DNA of 64,000 nucleotides from Flavobacterium sp. (GTDB lineage: Bacteria > Bacteroidota > Bacteroidia > Flavobacteriales > Flavobacteriaceae), in assembly GCA_027484725.1 (NCBI GenBank), contig JAIXSK010000039.1:114593-178592 (forward strand), in the 5' to 3' direction. Positions 16,998 through 25,902 of this stretch are shown piece by piece. A model generated the notes under the pieces. It ran no database searches. It was not told the DNA's origin and worked only from the letters and a program-made list of their open reading frames with translations. Positions within the stretch are counted from its first letter, which is position 1. Each line of letters begins with the position of its first letter. The position numbers and the translations under genes were made by a program.

Positions 16998-18896
16998 ATG
17001 AAATACTACTCGTGGGTGCTCGCAACATTTCTGACAAGTGCGTTGCTACAAGCGCAAAGCAATGGTTATTGGCAACAGCAGGTTGATTACAAAATGAATG
17101 TAGTCATGGATGCCGCTAAATATCGTTATCATGGGCATCAAGAATTGGTTTATACCAACCATTCACCAGATACGCTCAAACGCGTTTTTTATCATTTGTA
17201 CAACAACGCTTTTCAGCCTGGAAGTGAAATGGACGCTCGCTTACAAGCCATTGCCGACCCTGATCGCCGCATGGTTAAAAAAGTAAAAGTCGACGGAAAA
17301 GAAGTCAAACAAAGTCGCATTGCCCAGCTCAAACCCGATGAAATTGGCTATATCAAAATAACAAACTTCAAACAAGACGGAGTAGATGCTGTTGCTAAAG
17401 AAGTCGGAACTATTCTTGAGGTTACGCTGGCTCAACCTTTACTGCCCAATAGTTCAACCGTTTTAAGTCTTGATTTTGACGGACAAGTCCCGGTGCAAAT
17501 TCGGCGTTCGGGCCGAAATAACGTTGAAGGCGTAGAATTTTCAATGGCGCAATGGTATCCGAAAATGGCCGAATTTGACTTTGAAGGTTGGCATGCCGAT
17601 CCGTACATTGCCCGAGAATTTCACGGCGTTTGGGGTAATTTTGATGTCCAAATTACCATCGACAAAGATTATGTTTTGGGCGGAAGCGGCGTGCTGGTCA
17701 ACAAAAATGAAATCGGCAAAGGCTATCAAGATGCGGGCGTAACTGTAAATTATCCAAAAAAAACCAAAACCTTAACCTGGCATTTTAACGCGCAAAACGT
17801 GCATGATTTTACCTGGGCGGCCGATAAAAATTATCTGCACGACATACAGCAAGTTCCCGGTGGCGCCACGCTTCATTTCTTGTACAAAAACAACCCAAAA
17901 ATTATAGACAATTGGAAAAAAGCCGAGCTGGAAACCGTCAAACTCATGCAGTTTTACAACCAAACCATCGGCCAATATCCGTATGATCAATATTCAGTGA
18001 TTCAAGGTGGTGATGGTGGAATGGAATACGCCATGTGTACTTTGATTCTAGGAGAAGGCACTTATGACGGACTTATCGGAGTTATTGCACATGAAATGGC
18101 ACATTCGTGGTTTCAGCATGTATTGGCCTCCAACGAAAGCAAACACAGTTGGATGGACGAAGGTTTTACCTCATTTTTAGAAGATTTAGGCATGAATGAA
18201 ATAGCCGAGAAAAAAGCTGCCAATCCGCATGCAGGTTCGTACGACAGCTATTATTTCATGGTCAATTCAGGCAAAGAACAGCCGCAAAGCACACATTCAG
18301 ATCGCTACGATTACAACCAAGTGTATAGCATCAATGCCTACAGCAAAGGTGATATTTTTTTGTCACAATTGGGCTATTTGATTGGACGCGAGAATTTGAT
18401 GAAAACGCTCAAGCGCTATTACACAGATTTTAAGTTCAAACATCCGACACCCAACGATATCAAACGTACCGCCGAGCGCGTTTCAGGCGCCAACCTCGAT
18501 TGGTATTTAACCGATTGGACCCAAACCACTAATACCATTGATTACGGCATCAAAACCATAGAAAGCGCCACAGATAATGTTCCGAGAACCGGTGTAACTC
18601 TTGAGAGAATCGGGCGCATGCCGATGCCTTTAGACATTTTGGTGGAATATACTGATGGCAGTCGCGAAAGCTTTTACATTCCGCTGCGCATGATGAGTTT
18701 TGTAAAAGAAAATCCGGATCAGTCGGTCAAAAGAACCGTTTTGCCCGATTGGGCTTGGGCCTACCCGACTTATTTCTTTGAAATCCCGAAAGCCAAAGCA
18801 GAAATTAAAAAAATAATCCTGGACCCAAGCGGACTCATGGCCGATGTCAAACGCGACAACAACCAGTTCCCGAAGCCAGAGCCCGAGAAAAAATAA
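16998..18896 (+). CDS. M1-family zinc aminopeptidase
   Basis: 632 residues with a signal peptide (ending LLQAQ, about residue 20), so exported. The zinc motif HEMAHSWFQH followed 18 residues later by the third ligand in MDEGF gives HExxH-x18-E. The substrate-binding signature appears as GGMEYAM instead of the common GxMEN. A C-terminal helical part follows. M1 enzymes remove N-terminal residues from peptides, and this one probably degrades peptides in the periplasm. It lies near other proteases but has its own terminator. Confidence 0.93.
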   Translation: MKYYSWVLATFLTSALLQAQSNGYWQQQVDYKMNVVMDAAKYRYHGHQELVYTNHSPDTLKRVFYHLYNNAFQPGSEMDARLQAIADPDRRMVKKVKVDGKEVKQSRIAQLKPDEIGYIKITNFKQDGVDAVAKEVGTILEVTLAQPLLPNSSTVLSLDFDGQVPVQIRRSGRNNVEGVEFSMAQWYPKMAEFDFEGWHADPYIAREFHGVWGNFDVQITIDKDYVLGGSGVLVNKNEIGKGYQDAGVTVNYPKKTKTLTWHFNAQNVHDFTWAADKNYLHDIQQVPGGATLHFLYKNNPKIIDNWKKAELETVKLMQFYNQTIGQYPYDQYSVIQGGDGGMEYAMCTLILGEGTYDGLIGVIAHEMAHSWFQHVLASNESKHSWMDEGFTSFLEDLGMNEIAEKKAANPHAGSYDSYYFMVNSGKEQPQSTHSDRYDYNQVYSINAYSKGDIFLSQLGYLIGRENLMKTLKRYYTDFKFKHPTPNDIKRTAERVSGANLDWYLTDWTQTTNTIDYGIKTIESATDNVPRTGVTLERIGRMPMPLDILVEYTDGSRESFYIPLRMMSFVKENPDQSVKRTVLPDWAWAYPTYFFEIPKAKAEIKKIILDPSGLMADVKRDNNQFPKPEPEKK

Positions 18897-18902
18897 ATCT
18901 AA

Positions 18903-18930
18903 AAGCGAGCCATTGGAGCTCGCTTTTTTA
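18903..18930 (+). terminator. Terminator of the M1 peptidase gene
   Basis: 8-bp stem AAGCGAGC / GCTCGCTT (18903-18910 with 18918-18925) plus a T-run. The rnpA promoter lies immediately downstream. Confidence 0.8.
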
Positions 18931-18942
18931 GTATTGCCTTTG

Positions 18943-18950
18943 TACCTTTG
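18943..18950 (+). promoter_or_regulatory. -7 promoter element of rnpA
   Basis: TACCTTTG matches TAnnTTTG, 16 nt before the chosen ATG. It also excludes the longer upstream start at 18844, which would lie inside the M1 peptidase gene. Confidence 0.55.
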
Positions 18951-18966
18951 GCGTAGAATCCGAGCG

Positions 18967-19353
18967 ATGAAATACACCTATCCGAAATCAGAAAAACTCA
19001 AAAGCCACCAAATCATTGAAAGCCTTTTCAAAGAAGGAAAATCGGTGTCAAAATATCCGTTGCGGTTGGTGTATGTTCCGCTGAATTCAGAGCAATACAG
19101 TCACTCTTTGGTGGGTGTTTCGGTTTCTAAAAAATTTTTCAAAAAGGCCGTTGACCGAAATTACTACAAACGTTTATTGCGCGAGAGTTACCGCTTGAAC
19201 CAACATTTATTAAAAGAAGCTTTAAATCCACCAGCGGCTGTAATGTTGTTCTATCAAACCTCTGAAAACATGACTCTGGAACAGATGCAACACAAAATGA
19301 AGTTGTTGTTTGAAAAATTAAAGCTACAATCCGCTAAAAAATCCGCTGAATAA
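18967..19353 (+). CDS. rnpA: Ribonuclease P protein component
   Basis: A 128-residue basic protein that binds the RNase P RNA and helps it cut tRNA 5' leaders. The family motif is AVDRNYYKRLLRESYR, the RNR-type signature, with the preceding VSKKFFKK. The start at 18967 (MKYTYPKSEKL) follows the promoter element. The usual partner rpmH is not adjacent, which is common in Bacteroidota. Confidence 0.95.
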   Translation: MKYTYPKSEKLKSHQIIESLFKEGKSVSKYPLRLVYVPLNSEQYSHSLVGVSVSKKFFKKAVDRNYYKRLLRESYRLNQHLLKEALNPPAAVMLFYQTSENMTLEQMQHKMKLLFEKLKLQSAKKSAE

Positions 19354-19389
19354 CATTTGTTTTTGCCACTAATGAATTGTCAAACAACA

Positions 19390-19419
19390 TTGTTTTTCTG
19401 GGTTAAACCGTTATATTTG
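19390..19419 (+). promoter_or_regulatory. Full-consensus promoter of the S41 protease gene
   Basis: TTG (19390-19392), exactly 19 nt, then TATATTTG (19412-19419). This matches the published Bacteroidota/Flavobacterium promoter form TTG-N17-23-TAnnTTTG in full. Confidence 0.75.
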
Positions 19420-19462
19420 AACCCGATTTTAAATACCCTTCAGGGTGAGAAAACACACCGCG

Positions 19463-21109
19463 ATGCTTTCAGGCTTTAAAAAAAAATACATACTTCCGCT
19501 TTTGGTTGGAACTTTCTTGTTTGCAGGCGTGGGCTTTAGCCTCAAAGAAGACTATTTTGAAGTAGCCAAACAAATTGAAATTTTTACCAATCTTTTCAAA
19601 GCTGTCAACGCGAATTATGTTGATGATACGAATCCGGCTGAGCTCATGAACATTGCCATTAAAAGCATGTTGGCTGATTTGGATCCGTATACGAATTACT
19701 TCAACGAACAAGATATCGTTAAATACAAAATCAACAATACCGGAGAATATGCCGATATTGGTGCTTTGGTCACCCGAAAAGAAGACCAACTCATCATCAA
19801 AGAACCGTATAAAAATATGCCTGCCGATAAGGCCGGACTCAAAGCGGGTGATGCTATTATACAAATCGGCGATGTTGATTTGCGCGACTTTAAAGACGAT
19901 GCTGCTCAATTGCTCAAAGGCGGAAAAGGAACCAAAATTTCCATCAAATACATCCGGCAAGGAAAAACACTTTCAGGTCAAATTGAACTCGGTGAAGCCA
20001 AAGCCAAAGCGGTTCCATTCTTCGGAAAAATTGACGACAAAACCGGCTACATTGTCTTGACACAATTCACCAATACAGCCTCTCTTGAAGTCAAAGAAGC
20101 TTTTGAACAACTCAAAAACGAAGGCATTGAACGATTGGTTTTAGATTTACGCGACAATCCGGGCGGTTTGCTCAATGAAGCAGTGAATATTTGCAACTTT
20201 TTTGTGCCGAAAGATGAAATAATCGTAACCACGAAATCAAGAATTGAAAAACACAACAATACGCACAAAACCATGCGTGAGCCTATTGATACGCAAATTC
20301 CGTTGGCCATTATCGTGAACGGAAAAAGTGCTTCGGCCTCAGAAATTGTATCAGGCGCACTACAAGATTTAGATAGAGCAGTCGTCATTGGTTCGCGCAG
20401 CTTTGGTAAAGGCTTGGTGCAACGTCCGGTTGATTTGACCTACGGAACGCAACTAAAAGTAACCATTTCGCGCTATTACACTCCGTCGGGTCGTTGTATT
20501 CAAGCACTTGATTATACACACAAAGATAAAGACGGAAAAGCCATCCGGACCACTTCAGATAAATACAATGCCTTCAAAACCAAAAATGGCAGAACAGTTT
20601 ATGATGGTGGCGGAATTTTACCCGATATTGTTTTAGATGAAACCAAGCTTGGCCCCATGACAGAAAAACTCATCGCCAATGACGGAATTTTTGATTTCGC
20701 GACTGAGTATTACTACAAAAATCCAAATTTAGGTCAAACCATTCCAAATATTACTGATGCTGATTTTGCTGATTTTAAGGCGTTTCTCAAAATAAAAAAA
20801 TTCAATTTTGATTCTGAATCTGAAGTTGCTTTGAAAAACACTTGGAAAGCTGCACAGAAAGAAAAAGTTGATGCCGGAATTCAAACCGAATACCAGCAAC
20901 TAATTACTGCTTTAGAACGCAGTCAAGAAGCACAACTCACCCAAAATCAGAAAGAAATAAAGAATTTAATACGAGACGAATTGCTCAAGCGATACCAGTA
21001 TAAAGAAGGGCTTTATCAGTACTACATCAAAAACAACCCTGAAATAAAAAGAGCTCAAACCGTTTTGGCCAACACTGCTGAATACAACAAAATACTTCAA
21101 AAGCAATGA
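19463..21109 (+). CDS. C-terminal processing protease, S41 family
   Basis: 548 residues, an exported or membrane-anchored serine protease. An N-terminal hydrophobic segment (YILPLLVGTFLFAGVGF) is followed by a PDZ domain (MPADKAGLKAGDAIIQIGD). The S41 core comes next with DLRDNPGGLL, nucleophile serine in GKSASASEIVSG (about residue 290) and lysine in SFGKGLVQ. The Ser-Lys dyad is intact. Such enzymes trim the C-termini of periplasmic proteins. The ATG at 19463 was preferred over an in-frame GTG at 19445, but both fit the promoter. The stop overlaps the start of the OmpA-type gene (ATGA). Confidence 0.93.
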   Translation: MLSGFKKKYILPLLVGTFLFAGVGFSLKEDYFEVAKQIEIFTNLFKAVNANYVDDTNPAELMNIAIKSMLADLDPYTNYFNEQDIVKYKINNTGEYADIGALVTRKEDQLIIKEPYKNMPADKAGLKAGDAIIQIGDVDLRDFKDDAAQLLKGGKGTKISIKYIRQGKTLSGQIELGEAKAKAVPFFGKIDDKTGYIVLTQFTNTASLEVKEAFEQLKNEGIERLVLDLRDNPGGLLNEAVNICNFFVPKDEIIVTTKSRIEKHNNTHKTMREPIDTQIPLAIIVNGKSASASEIVSGALQDLDRAVVIGSRSFGKGLVQRPVDLTYGTQLKVTISRYYTPSGRCIQALDYTHKDKDGKAIRTTSDKYNAFKTKNGRTVYDGGGILPDIVLDETKLGPMTEKLIANDGIFDFATEYYYKNPNLGQTIPNITDADFADFKAFLKIKKFNFDSESEVALKNTWKAAQKEKVDAGIQTEYQQLITALERSQEAQLTQNQKEIKNLIRDELLKRYQYKEGLYQYYIKNNPEIKRAQTVLANTAEYNKILQKQ

Positions 21110-21921
21110 TTCGGATTTTAAGAATACTTCCTTTATTGATCTGTGCTATGGCCTTTTCTCAGGAAGAAAAAGTACAATCAGTTTACTTTGAATTCAACAA
21201 ATTCAACCTGGATGAAAAACAAGGTCAAGCAGTGGTGGATTTTATCAAAAACACAGATTCAACCCGCATTGAATCCATCGAGATTTTTGGTTACACCGAC
21301 GATGTTGGCAAAGAAGATTACAACTTTAAACTCTCAACCAAAAGAGCCAATACGATTCAAGAAAAACTCAATCAGAGCGGAATTAAAAATAAAGTAATCG
21401 TAACCATTGAAGGCAAAGGACGCATTTTAATTGACGATGATTTAGTAGAAAATTTACCCGAAAAACGCTCTAAAAATCGCCGCGTTGATATTGTACTAAA
21501 TCTCAAACCACTGCCTAAAATTGAGCTGCCGGGTTTTTATACAACACTGCAAAAGAAGCACATTGTAGGTGATCATATTTATCTGGAAAATTTACTCTTT
21601 GAGCGCGGCAGCAGCAAACTGACCATTGAAGCCAAAACCCAACTCGACAAGTTGTCAAAACTGTTACTTAAATACAAAACTTTGGAATTCGAAATCCAAG
21701 GTCATGTATGCTGTACACCACCGTATCAAAAAGAAGCCATTGATCGCGAAACGCGCAAACGCAATTTATCTTCAAACCGCGCTGAATCAGTTTATAAATA
21801 TCTTGTCTTTAAAAAAATTGACAAAAAACGCATGACTTTTAAAGGTTACGGAAATTCAGTTCCGCTGGGCAAAGGGTCAGAATATGATCGTCGCGTTGAA
21901 TTGGTGATTACCAAAGCTTAG
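21106..21921 (+). CDS. Protein with two tandem OmpA-like peptidoglycan-binding domains
   Basis: 271 residues with a signal peptide (ending AMAFSQ). Two OmpA C-terminal-type domains follow one another. The first spans residues about 25-140 (IFGYTDDVGKEDYN, KNRRVDIVL) and the second about 160-270 (IQGHVCCTPPYQKE, YDRRVELVI). The second carries a CC pair where most domains have the T-D loop. No beta-barrel is present, so it is likely a periplasmic peptidoglycan-binding protein. It is translationally coupled to the S41 protease (4-nt overlap), and a joint envelope role is inferred. Confidence 0.85.
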   Translation: MIRILRILPLLICAMAFSQEEKVQSVYFEFNKFNLDEKQGQAVVDFIKNTDSTRIESIEIFGYTDDVGKEDYNFKLSTKRANTIQEKLNQSGIKNKVIVTIEGKGRILIDDDLVENLPEKRSKNRRVDIVLNLKPLPKIELPGFYTTLQKKHIVGDHIYLENLLFERGSSKLTIEAKTQLDKLSKLLLKYKTLEFEIQGHVCCTPPYQKEAIDRETRKRNLSSNRAESVYKYLVFKKIDKKRMTFKGYGNSVPLGKGSEYDRRVELVITKA

Positions 21922-22370
21922 TTTTTGGTCATGCGAATATGCTCAATATCGTCTTCGAGATAAACATCGCTCACCACCATAAAGCCGTGACTTTCATAAA
22001 ATTTCTGTAAATACAATTGTGCCGAAATGGTGATTGTCTTTGTTTGAAAAAAAGCTTCAACGCCCAAAATAGCTTGTTGCATCAGTTCATGTCCCCATTT
22101 GTTTTGCCTTTGTTTTTGGGCCACCACTACTCTGCCAATCGAAGCATCTTGAAAATAGTCTCCGGCAGCAAACAATCGTGCATAGGCTACTATTTCATTG
22201 TCAAAAGTTCCCATCAAGTGAATTGCTTTTGAATCTTTATTGTCGATGTCTTGATAAACGCAGTTTTGCTCAACGACGAAGACTTCTGAACGTAGTCGCA
22301 GTAATTGATATAGTTCGTCTAAAGAAAGTTCTTTAAAACGCTTTATTTTCCATTTTAAGGCTTGATTCAT
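21918..22370 (-). CDS. GNAT-family N-acetyltransferase, ElaA-like
   Basis: 150 residues with GNAT motifs: EVFVVEQNCVYQDID near the N-terminus, typical of ElaA, and the acetyl-CoA-binding region IGRVVVAQKQRQNKWGHELM. The acceptor is unknown. Its 3' end overlaps the convergent OmpA gene by 4 nt. Its start codon overlaps the stop of the DUF4837 gene (ATGA), so the two are coupled. Confidence 0.88.
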   Translation of the reverse strand: MNQALKWKIKRFKELSLDELYQLLRLRSEVFVVEQNCVYQDIDNKDSKAIHLMGTFDNEIVAYARLFAAGDYFQDASIGRVVVAQKQRQNKWGHELMQQAILGVEAFFQTKTITISAQLYLQKFYESHGFMVVSDVYLEDDIEHIRMTKN

Positions 22371-23356
22371 TTTTTAGTGTTTTTTTTCAGGAATTCAACC
22401 GATTTAATCATCGCTTCAAGTTCAAACATAATATCGCGTTTGGCTTCTGAAGGGTCATAACAAAATCCTTCAATCACCAAAATTCGCTTCCGGGTTCGAT
22501 CAATAATGTGATAGTTGATAAAAGGTCCGGACATATAGTCATTGCGCAGCTCCCATGTTCCTTTGGTTTCATAGGTTTCTCGGCCGGCAATGCGTGTTCT
22601 GAACAAATAGGGCGCATAAGAATCTTCGGTAATCATCGGTGAATTGCTGCCCATGCCTCGGATGTACAAATTGCCAATAGAATCACGTGTTTTAATGATG
22701 CTGTTGGTAATGTTGCGGCTGGTAAAAAGATTGCTCATCGGAATCTGATAAATCAAAATACTAGCATTTCCACTGGTAATTTCTTTTTTAATCCAAACAA
22801 ATTTTCGACGTTGTAATACATACTTAAATCCTTGCGGAATACTCATGTCTATGCCAAACTTGCGCCGGATTTTTTTGGTTTGAATTTTCGCAGTATCAAT
22901 AATTCTCTGGCTTTCGAGAATTTCAGTATTGTGCATTCGTTCAATAATCTCGGGCGCATGTTGCTCTATTTGATCCAGTAAAAGCGAGGTTGTCTTGGCT
23001 GAAATATGAATGACGTTTTGCGGATGGGCAAATTCGTTTTCAACAATTTCAAACTTAGTTTCGGCATCCTTTTTAATGATGATGATATTGCGTGAGTTGG
23101 TCGTAAACCCTTCAAGTAATTTGAGCGGATATTGATTGATGGTAAACATCGGTTCTTCTTGCGGCAAACCAATGACTGGTCCGGCAAATTTATTTCGAAT
23201 GCTGTCGCCCACTTCACCGTTCCAAAGCGGATCGTCAATAATCACCGAAATAGTGTTGATCGGGCCAGAGGTCTTTTGATGCGCTCGATCGGGGGTTCTC
23301 TTGCAAGCTGTTGCAAAAGCCAAAAAAAGGAGCACAAAAAAAAGGGCTTTTTTCAT
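22367..23356 (-). CDS. DUF4837 family lipoprotein
   Basis: 329 residues with a lipoprotein signal (LLFLAFATACKR, cysteine at about residue 18). The body matches the Bacteroidota DUF4837 family of unknown function, with segments such as VIDDPLWNGEVGD and YEPSEAKRD-type C-terminal residues (here CYDPSEAKRD). It is probably anchored in the outer membrane on the periplasmic side. A terminator-like hairpin covers its start codon (see separate entry). It is cotranscribed with the acetyltransferase behind it. Confidence 0.82.
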   Translation of the reverse strand: MKKALFFVLLFLAFATACKRTPDRAHQKTSGPINTISVIIDDPLWNGEVGDSIRNKFAGPVIGLPQEEPMFTINQYPLKLLEGFTTNSRNIIIIKKDAETKFEIVENEFAHPQNVIHISAKTTSLLLDQIEQHAPEIIERMHNTEILESQRIIDTAKIQTKKIRRKFGIDMSIPQGFKYVLQRRKFVWIKKEITSGNASILIYQIPMSNLFTSRNITNSIIKTRDSIGNLYIRGMGSNSPMITEDSYAPYLFRTRIAGRETYETKGTWELRNDYMSGPFINYHIIDRTRKRILVIEGFCYDPSEAKRDIMFELEAMIKSVEFLKKNTKK

Positions 23357-23381
23357 CCGTTGTTGGTTTGAAAGAAGCCCT
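23336..23381 (-). terminator. Terminator-like hairpin over the DUF4837 start codon
   Basis: 13-bp inverted repeat with one mismatch (arms 23369-23381 and 23343-23355, 13-nt loop). On the minus strand the second arm is followed by a run of seven T. It has the form of an intrinsic terminator for the upstream transglycosylase gene, yet the ATG and codons 2-5 of the DUF4837 gene form the 3' arm. It may be an attenuator. Confidence 0.5.
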
Positions 23382-23403
23382 AAATTTAATGCTTTTGGAT
23401 GAA

Positions 23404-25695
23404 CTATCCGTTAATTTTAAGTTTCATACCCGGTTTGAGTGCATTTCCGTTGATTCCATTCCATTTTTTGATGTCTGAAACCGTAACGCCCGGATATTTT
23501 TTGGCAATGCTAAACAAAGAGTCTCCTTTTTGCACATAGTAGTGTTCGTCTCTTTTGTTTTTGTTGCTTTTTTCTTTTTTGCTAGATTTTTCAGCTACCG
23601 CAGAATCATTGTCGATGACCAACTTTTTGGCAACGATCAACTTATCGCCTAACTTTATGTTGTTGTCATTTAAATCATTCCACGATTTTAAATCGGCTAC
23701 AGTAACATTGTTTTTGCGGGCAATGCTCCCGAGATTATCTCCTTTTTGAACAGTATATTCAATGTTTTTGAGTTCAGAATTATCAGCAATCTCTGTTTGA
23801 TTTTGTTCATCATTGATGGTGATTTCTGATATTTTCAAACGGCTTTCCAACTGGATGTTGTTGTCTTGAAGATTGTTCCACTTTTTCAAATCTTCTACCG
23901 AAATATTATTTTTTCGAGCAATAGTCGATAAGTTATCGCCTTTTTGAACCACGTAAAAATCATCTTTAGAGTCTGACTCAGCCTCTTTTTTATTGCGTTC
24001 ATTGGCCGCTAGAGCACCCTCTGACTTGATTGGTTTTTTCACCACAGTCACCACGCGCTCATTGGTCATAATTTTTAGCGTTTTACCCGCTGCAATGCTA
24101 TTGCCTTTGATTTTATTCCATTTTTTTAAATCGGCAAGAGCAACTTCGTTTTTGTCAGCAATCTCACTCAGGTTATCGCCTTTTTTGACTTTGTAAAAGC
24201 GGGTCACGTCTTTGTAAGTAACCACTTTCTCTTCTTTGAAAAGTTTGGTCTCTTTAGAAGTGTTTTCAACAATAGGGTTTTGAGACTGTTTTACCTCTGG
24301 TTGCTTTACCGCCACAGCCGTAGAATCGGTTTTGGTTTTCTTTACTCGTGCTGCAATGCGCTCTGTTGTAACAATTTTTAAATTTCTACCCAGCGGTGCT
24401 TTGTTGTTTTTGAGTTTGTTCCAGCGTTTGATGTCTGAAACAGCTACATCATAACGATCAGCTATTTCACTCAGATTGTCTCCGCGCCTCACTTTGTGGT
24501 ATTTAGTTCTAGTTACTGCATATGTTTCACCAGAACTCAAAGAATCTCTTGAAGCCCAAGCTTGTTGGAACCGAGCGTTAAAAGGTCGTTCGCGCTGGTC
24601 TAACTCATGCTGAACATAAGCGTAAATTTTTTCTTCATTTGAGGTAAACACGGCAATTTTATCATTGGGCAAACGCAAATAATAAGCGGCGTCGTGATAA
24701 GCCGGAACCACATTGAGTTTGTATTGCGGATTAAGCATTTGAATCTGAGCAATCGGCATATCCAACAAATCTGAAATTTGCTTGAAAGTCATTTGCTTTT
24801 TGATCATGATTGTATCCGTGGCAAAATGCTTTACAATGGCTCGGTCGGGTTTGATTCCGTGTTCTTTGTGGTATTCGTAAATGTACATGGTCGCTAAAAA
24901 CGCCGGCACATAACCTTGGGTTTCTTGAGGCAAATATTTGCGAATGTTCCAGAAGTTTTGGTGTCCGCCTGAACGTCTGATGGCTTTAGCCACATTGCCC
25001 GGACCGGAATTGTACGAGGCTAAAACCAAATCCCAATCGCCAAAAATTTTGTACATATTGGTCATATATTGAGCCGCTGCTTCGCTGGCTTTAAGCGGAT
25101 CAATTCGGTCATCAACATATGAATCAATGCCCAAATTGTATTGTTTTCCGGTGTGATACATAAACTGCCACAAACCGGTGGCGCCCACTCTAGATACGGC
25201 TCTCGGGTTCAAAGCAGATTCCACGACGGCCAAATATTTGATTTCCAAAGGCACATTTTGTTTGGCCAAGGCTTCTTCAAACATTGGGAAATAATATTCA
25301 GAAACAGCCATCAAGCGTTCAAAAGCTTTTTTGCGGTTTTTGAGAAATGACTTGATGATGTTCTCCAATCCTTGATTGTATTCAATATTGAAAGGAGATT
25401 TGGAATCCATTTCTTTCAGACGCGCTTTAAGCAAATCGGTTGAGAGTTCATAATCTACTTTTTGATCAAGGTTGATGGTCTTAATATCATTCTCAAGATC
25501 ATTGTAAATGTCTAAACTAGTCAATTCTTTAAGCCACAAGCTATCAACGCATGAAGCAAGATTGTCTTTTACAAATGTTTTTTTGATGGAATCCAAATAC
25601 GAAACATTGCCCTGAGGTTTGATGGCAATATTTTGAGCAAAAGCATTGGCAGCAAATAAAAAAGCTGCCGCCCATGTGATTTTGGGTATTCTCAT
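23404..25695 (-). CDS. Membrane-bound lytic transglycosylase with five LysM domains (MltD-like)
   Basis: 763 residues with signal peptide MRIPKITWAAAFLFAANAFAQ. A lytic transglycosylase (SLT) domain with catalytic glutamate E159 (LAVVESALNP) and GATGLWQFM cleaves peptidoglycan glycan strands. Five C-terminal LysM repeats (each like YxVxKGDNLSxIA...LKKWN) bind peptidoglycan; MltD of E. coli has two. Linkers between LysM 1 and 4 are rich in charged residues. The ATG at 25695 was chosen over a TTG at 25716. A roughly 105-nt leader with small hairpins precedes it. Confidence 0.92.
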   Translation of the reverse strand: MRIPKITWAAAFLFAANAFAQNIAIKPQGNVSYLDSIKKTFVKDNLASCVDSLWLKELTSLDIYNDLENDIKTINLDQKVDYELSTDLLKARLKEMDSKSPFNIEYNQGLENIIKSFLKNRKKAFERLMAVSEYYFPMFEEALAKQNVPLEIKYLAVVESALNPRAVSRVGATGLWQFMYHTGKQYNLGIDSYVDDRIDPLKASEAAAQYMTNMYKIFGDWDLVLASYNSGPGNVAKAIRRSGGHQNFWNIRKYLPQETQGYVPAFLATMYIYEYHKEHGIKPDRAIVKHFATDTIMIKKQMTFKQISDLLDMPIAQIQMLNPQYKLNVVPAYHDAAYYLRLPNDKIAVFTSNEEKIYAYVQHELDQRERPFNARFQQAWASRDSLSSGETYAVTRTKYHKVRRGDNLSEIADRYDVAVSDIKRWNKLKNNKAPLGRNLKIVTTERIAARVKKTKTDSTAVAVKQPEVKQSQNPIVENTSKETKLFKEEKVVTYKDVTRFYKVKKGDNLSEIADKNEVALADLKKWNKIKGNSIAAGKTLKIMTNERVVTVVKKPIKSEGALAANERNKKEAESDSKDDFYVVQKGDNLSTIARKNNISVEDLKKWNNLQDNNIQLESRLKISEITINDEQNQTEIADNSELKNIEYTVQKGDNLGSIARKNNVTVADLKSWNDLNDNNIKLGDKLIVAKKLVIDNDSAVAEKSSKKEKSNKNKRDEHYYVQKGDSLFSIAKKYPGVTVSDIKKWNGINGNALKPGMKLKING

Positions 25696-25807
25696 AATTT
25701 TATTTTGCGTTTTCAAAGGTTTGAAAACTGTTGTCTCTTTCGGTTTACTCGGTTTTTCAGGACATTGCCTGAGGGTAATCCTTTATTTATCAAAAGGATG
25801 TACGCGG

Positions 25808-25815
25808 CAAAAATA
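25808..25815 (-). promoter_or_regulatory. -7 promoter element of the lytic transglycosylase gene
   Basis: Reads TATTTTTG on the minus strand (TAnnTTTG). It implies a 5' leader of about 105 nt, in which TCAGG/CCTGA and ATCCTTT/AAAAGGAT inverted repeats (25758-25800) can fold. Confidence 0.45.
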
Positions 25816-25902
25816 GGAATCTTAAATTACATAATCCCTATTGAATAACTTAAAGTTGTGATAAATATTGCCTGCTCGCTATATAAAAACGGTTTTTTTT
25901 GA

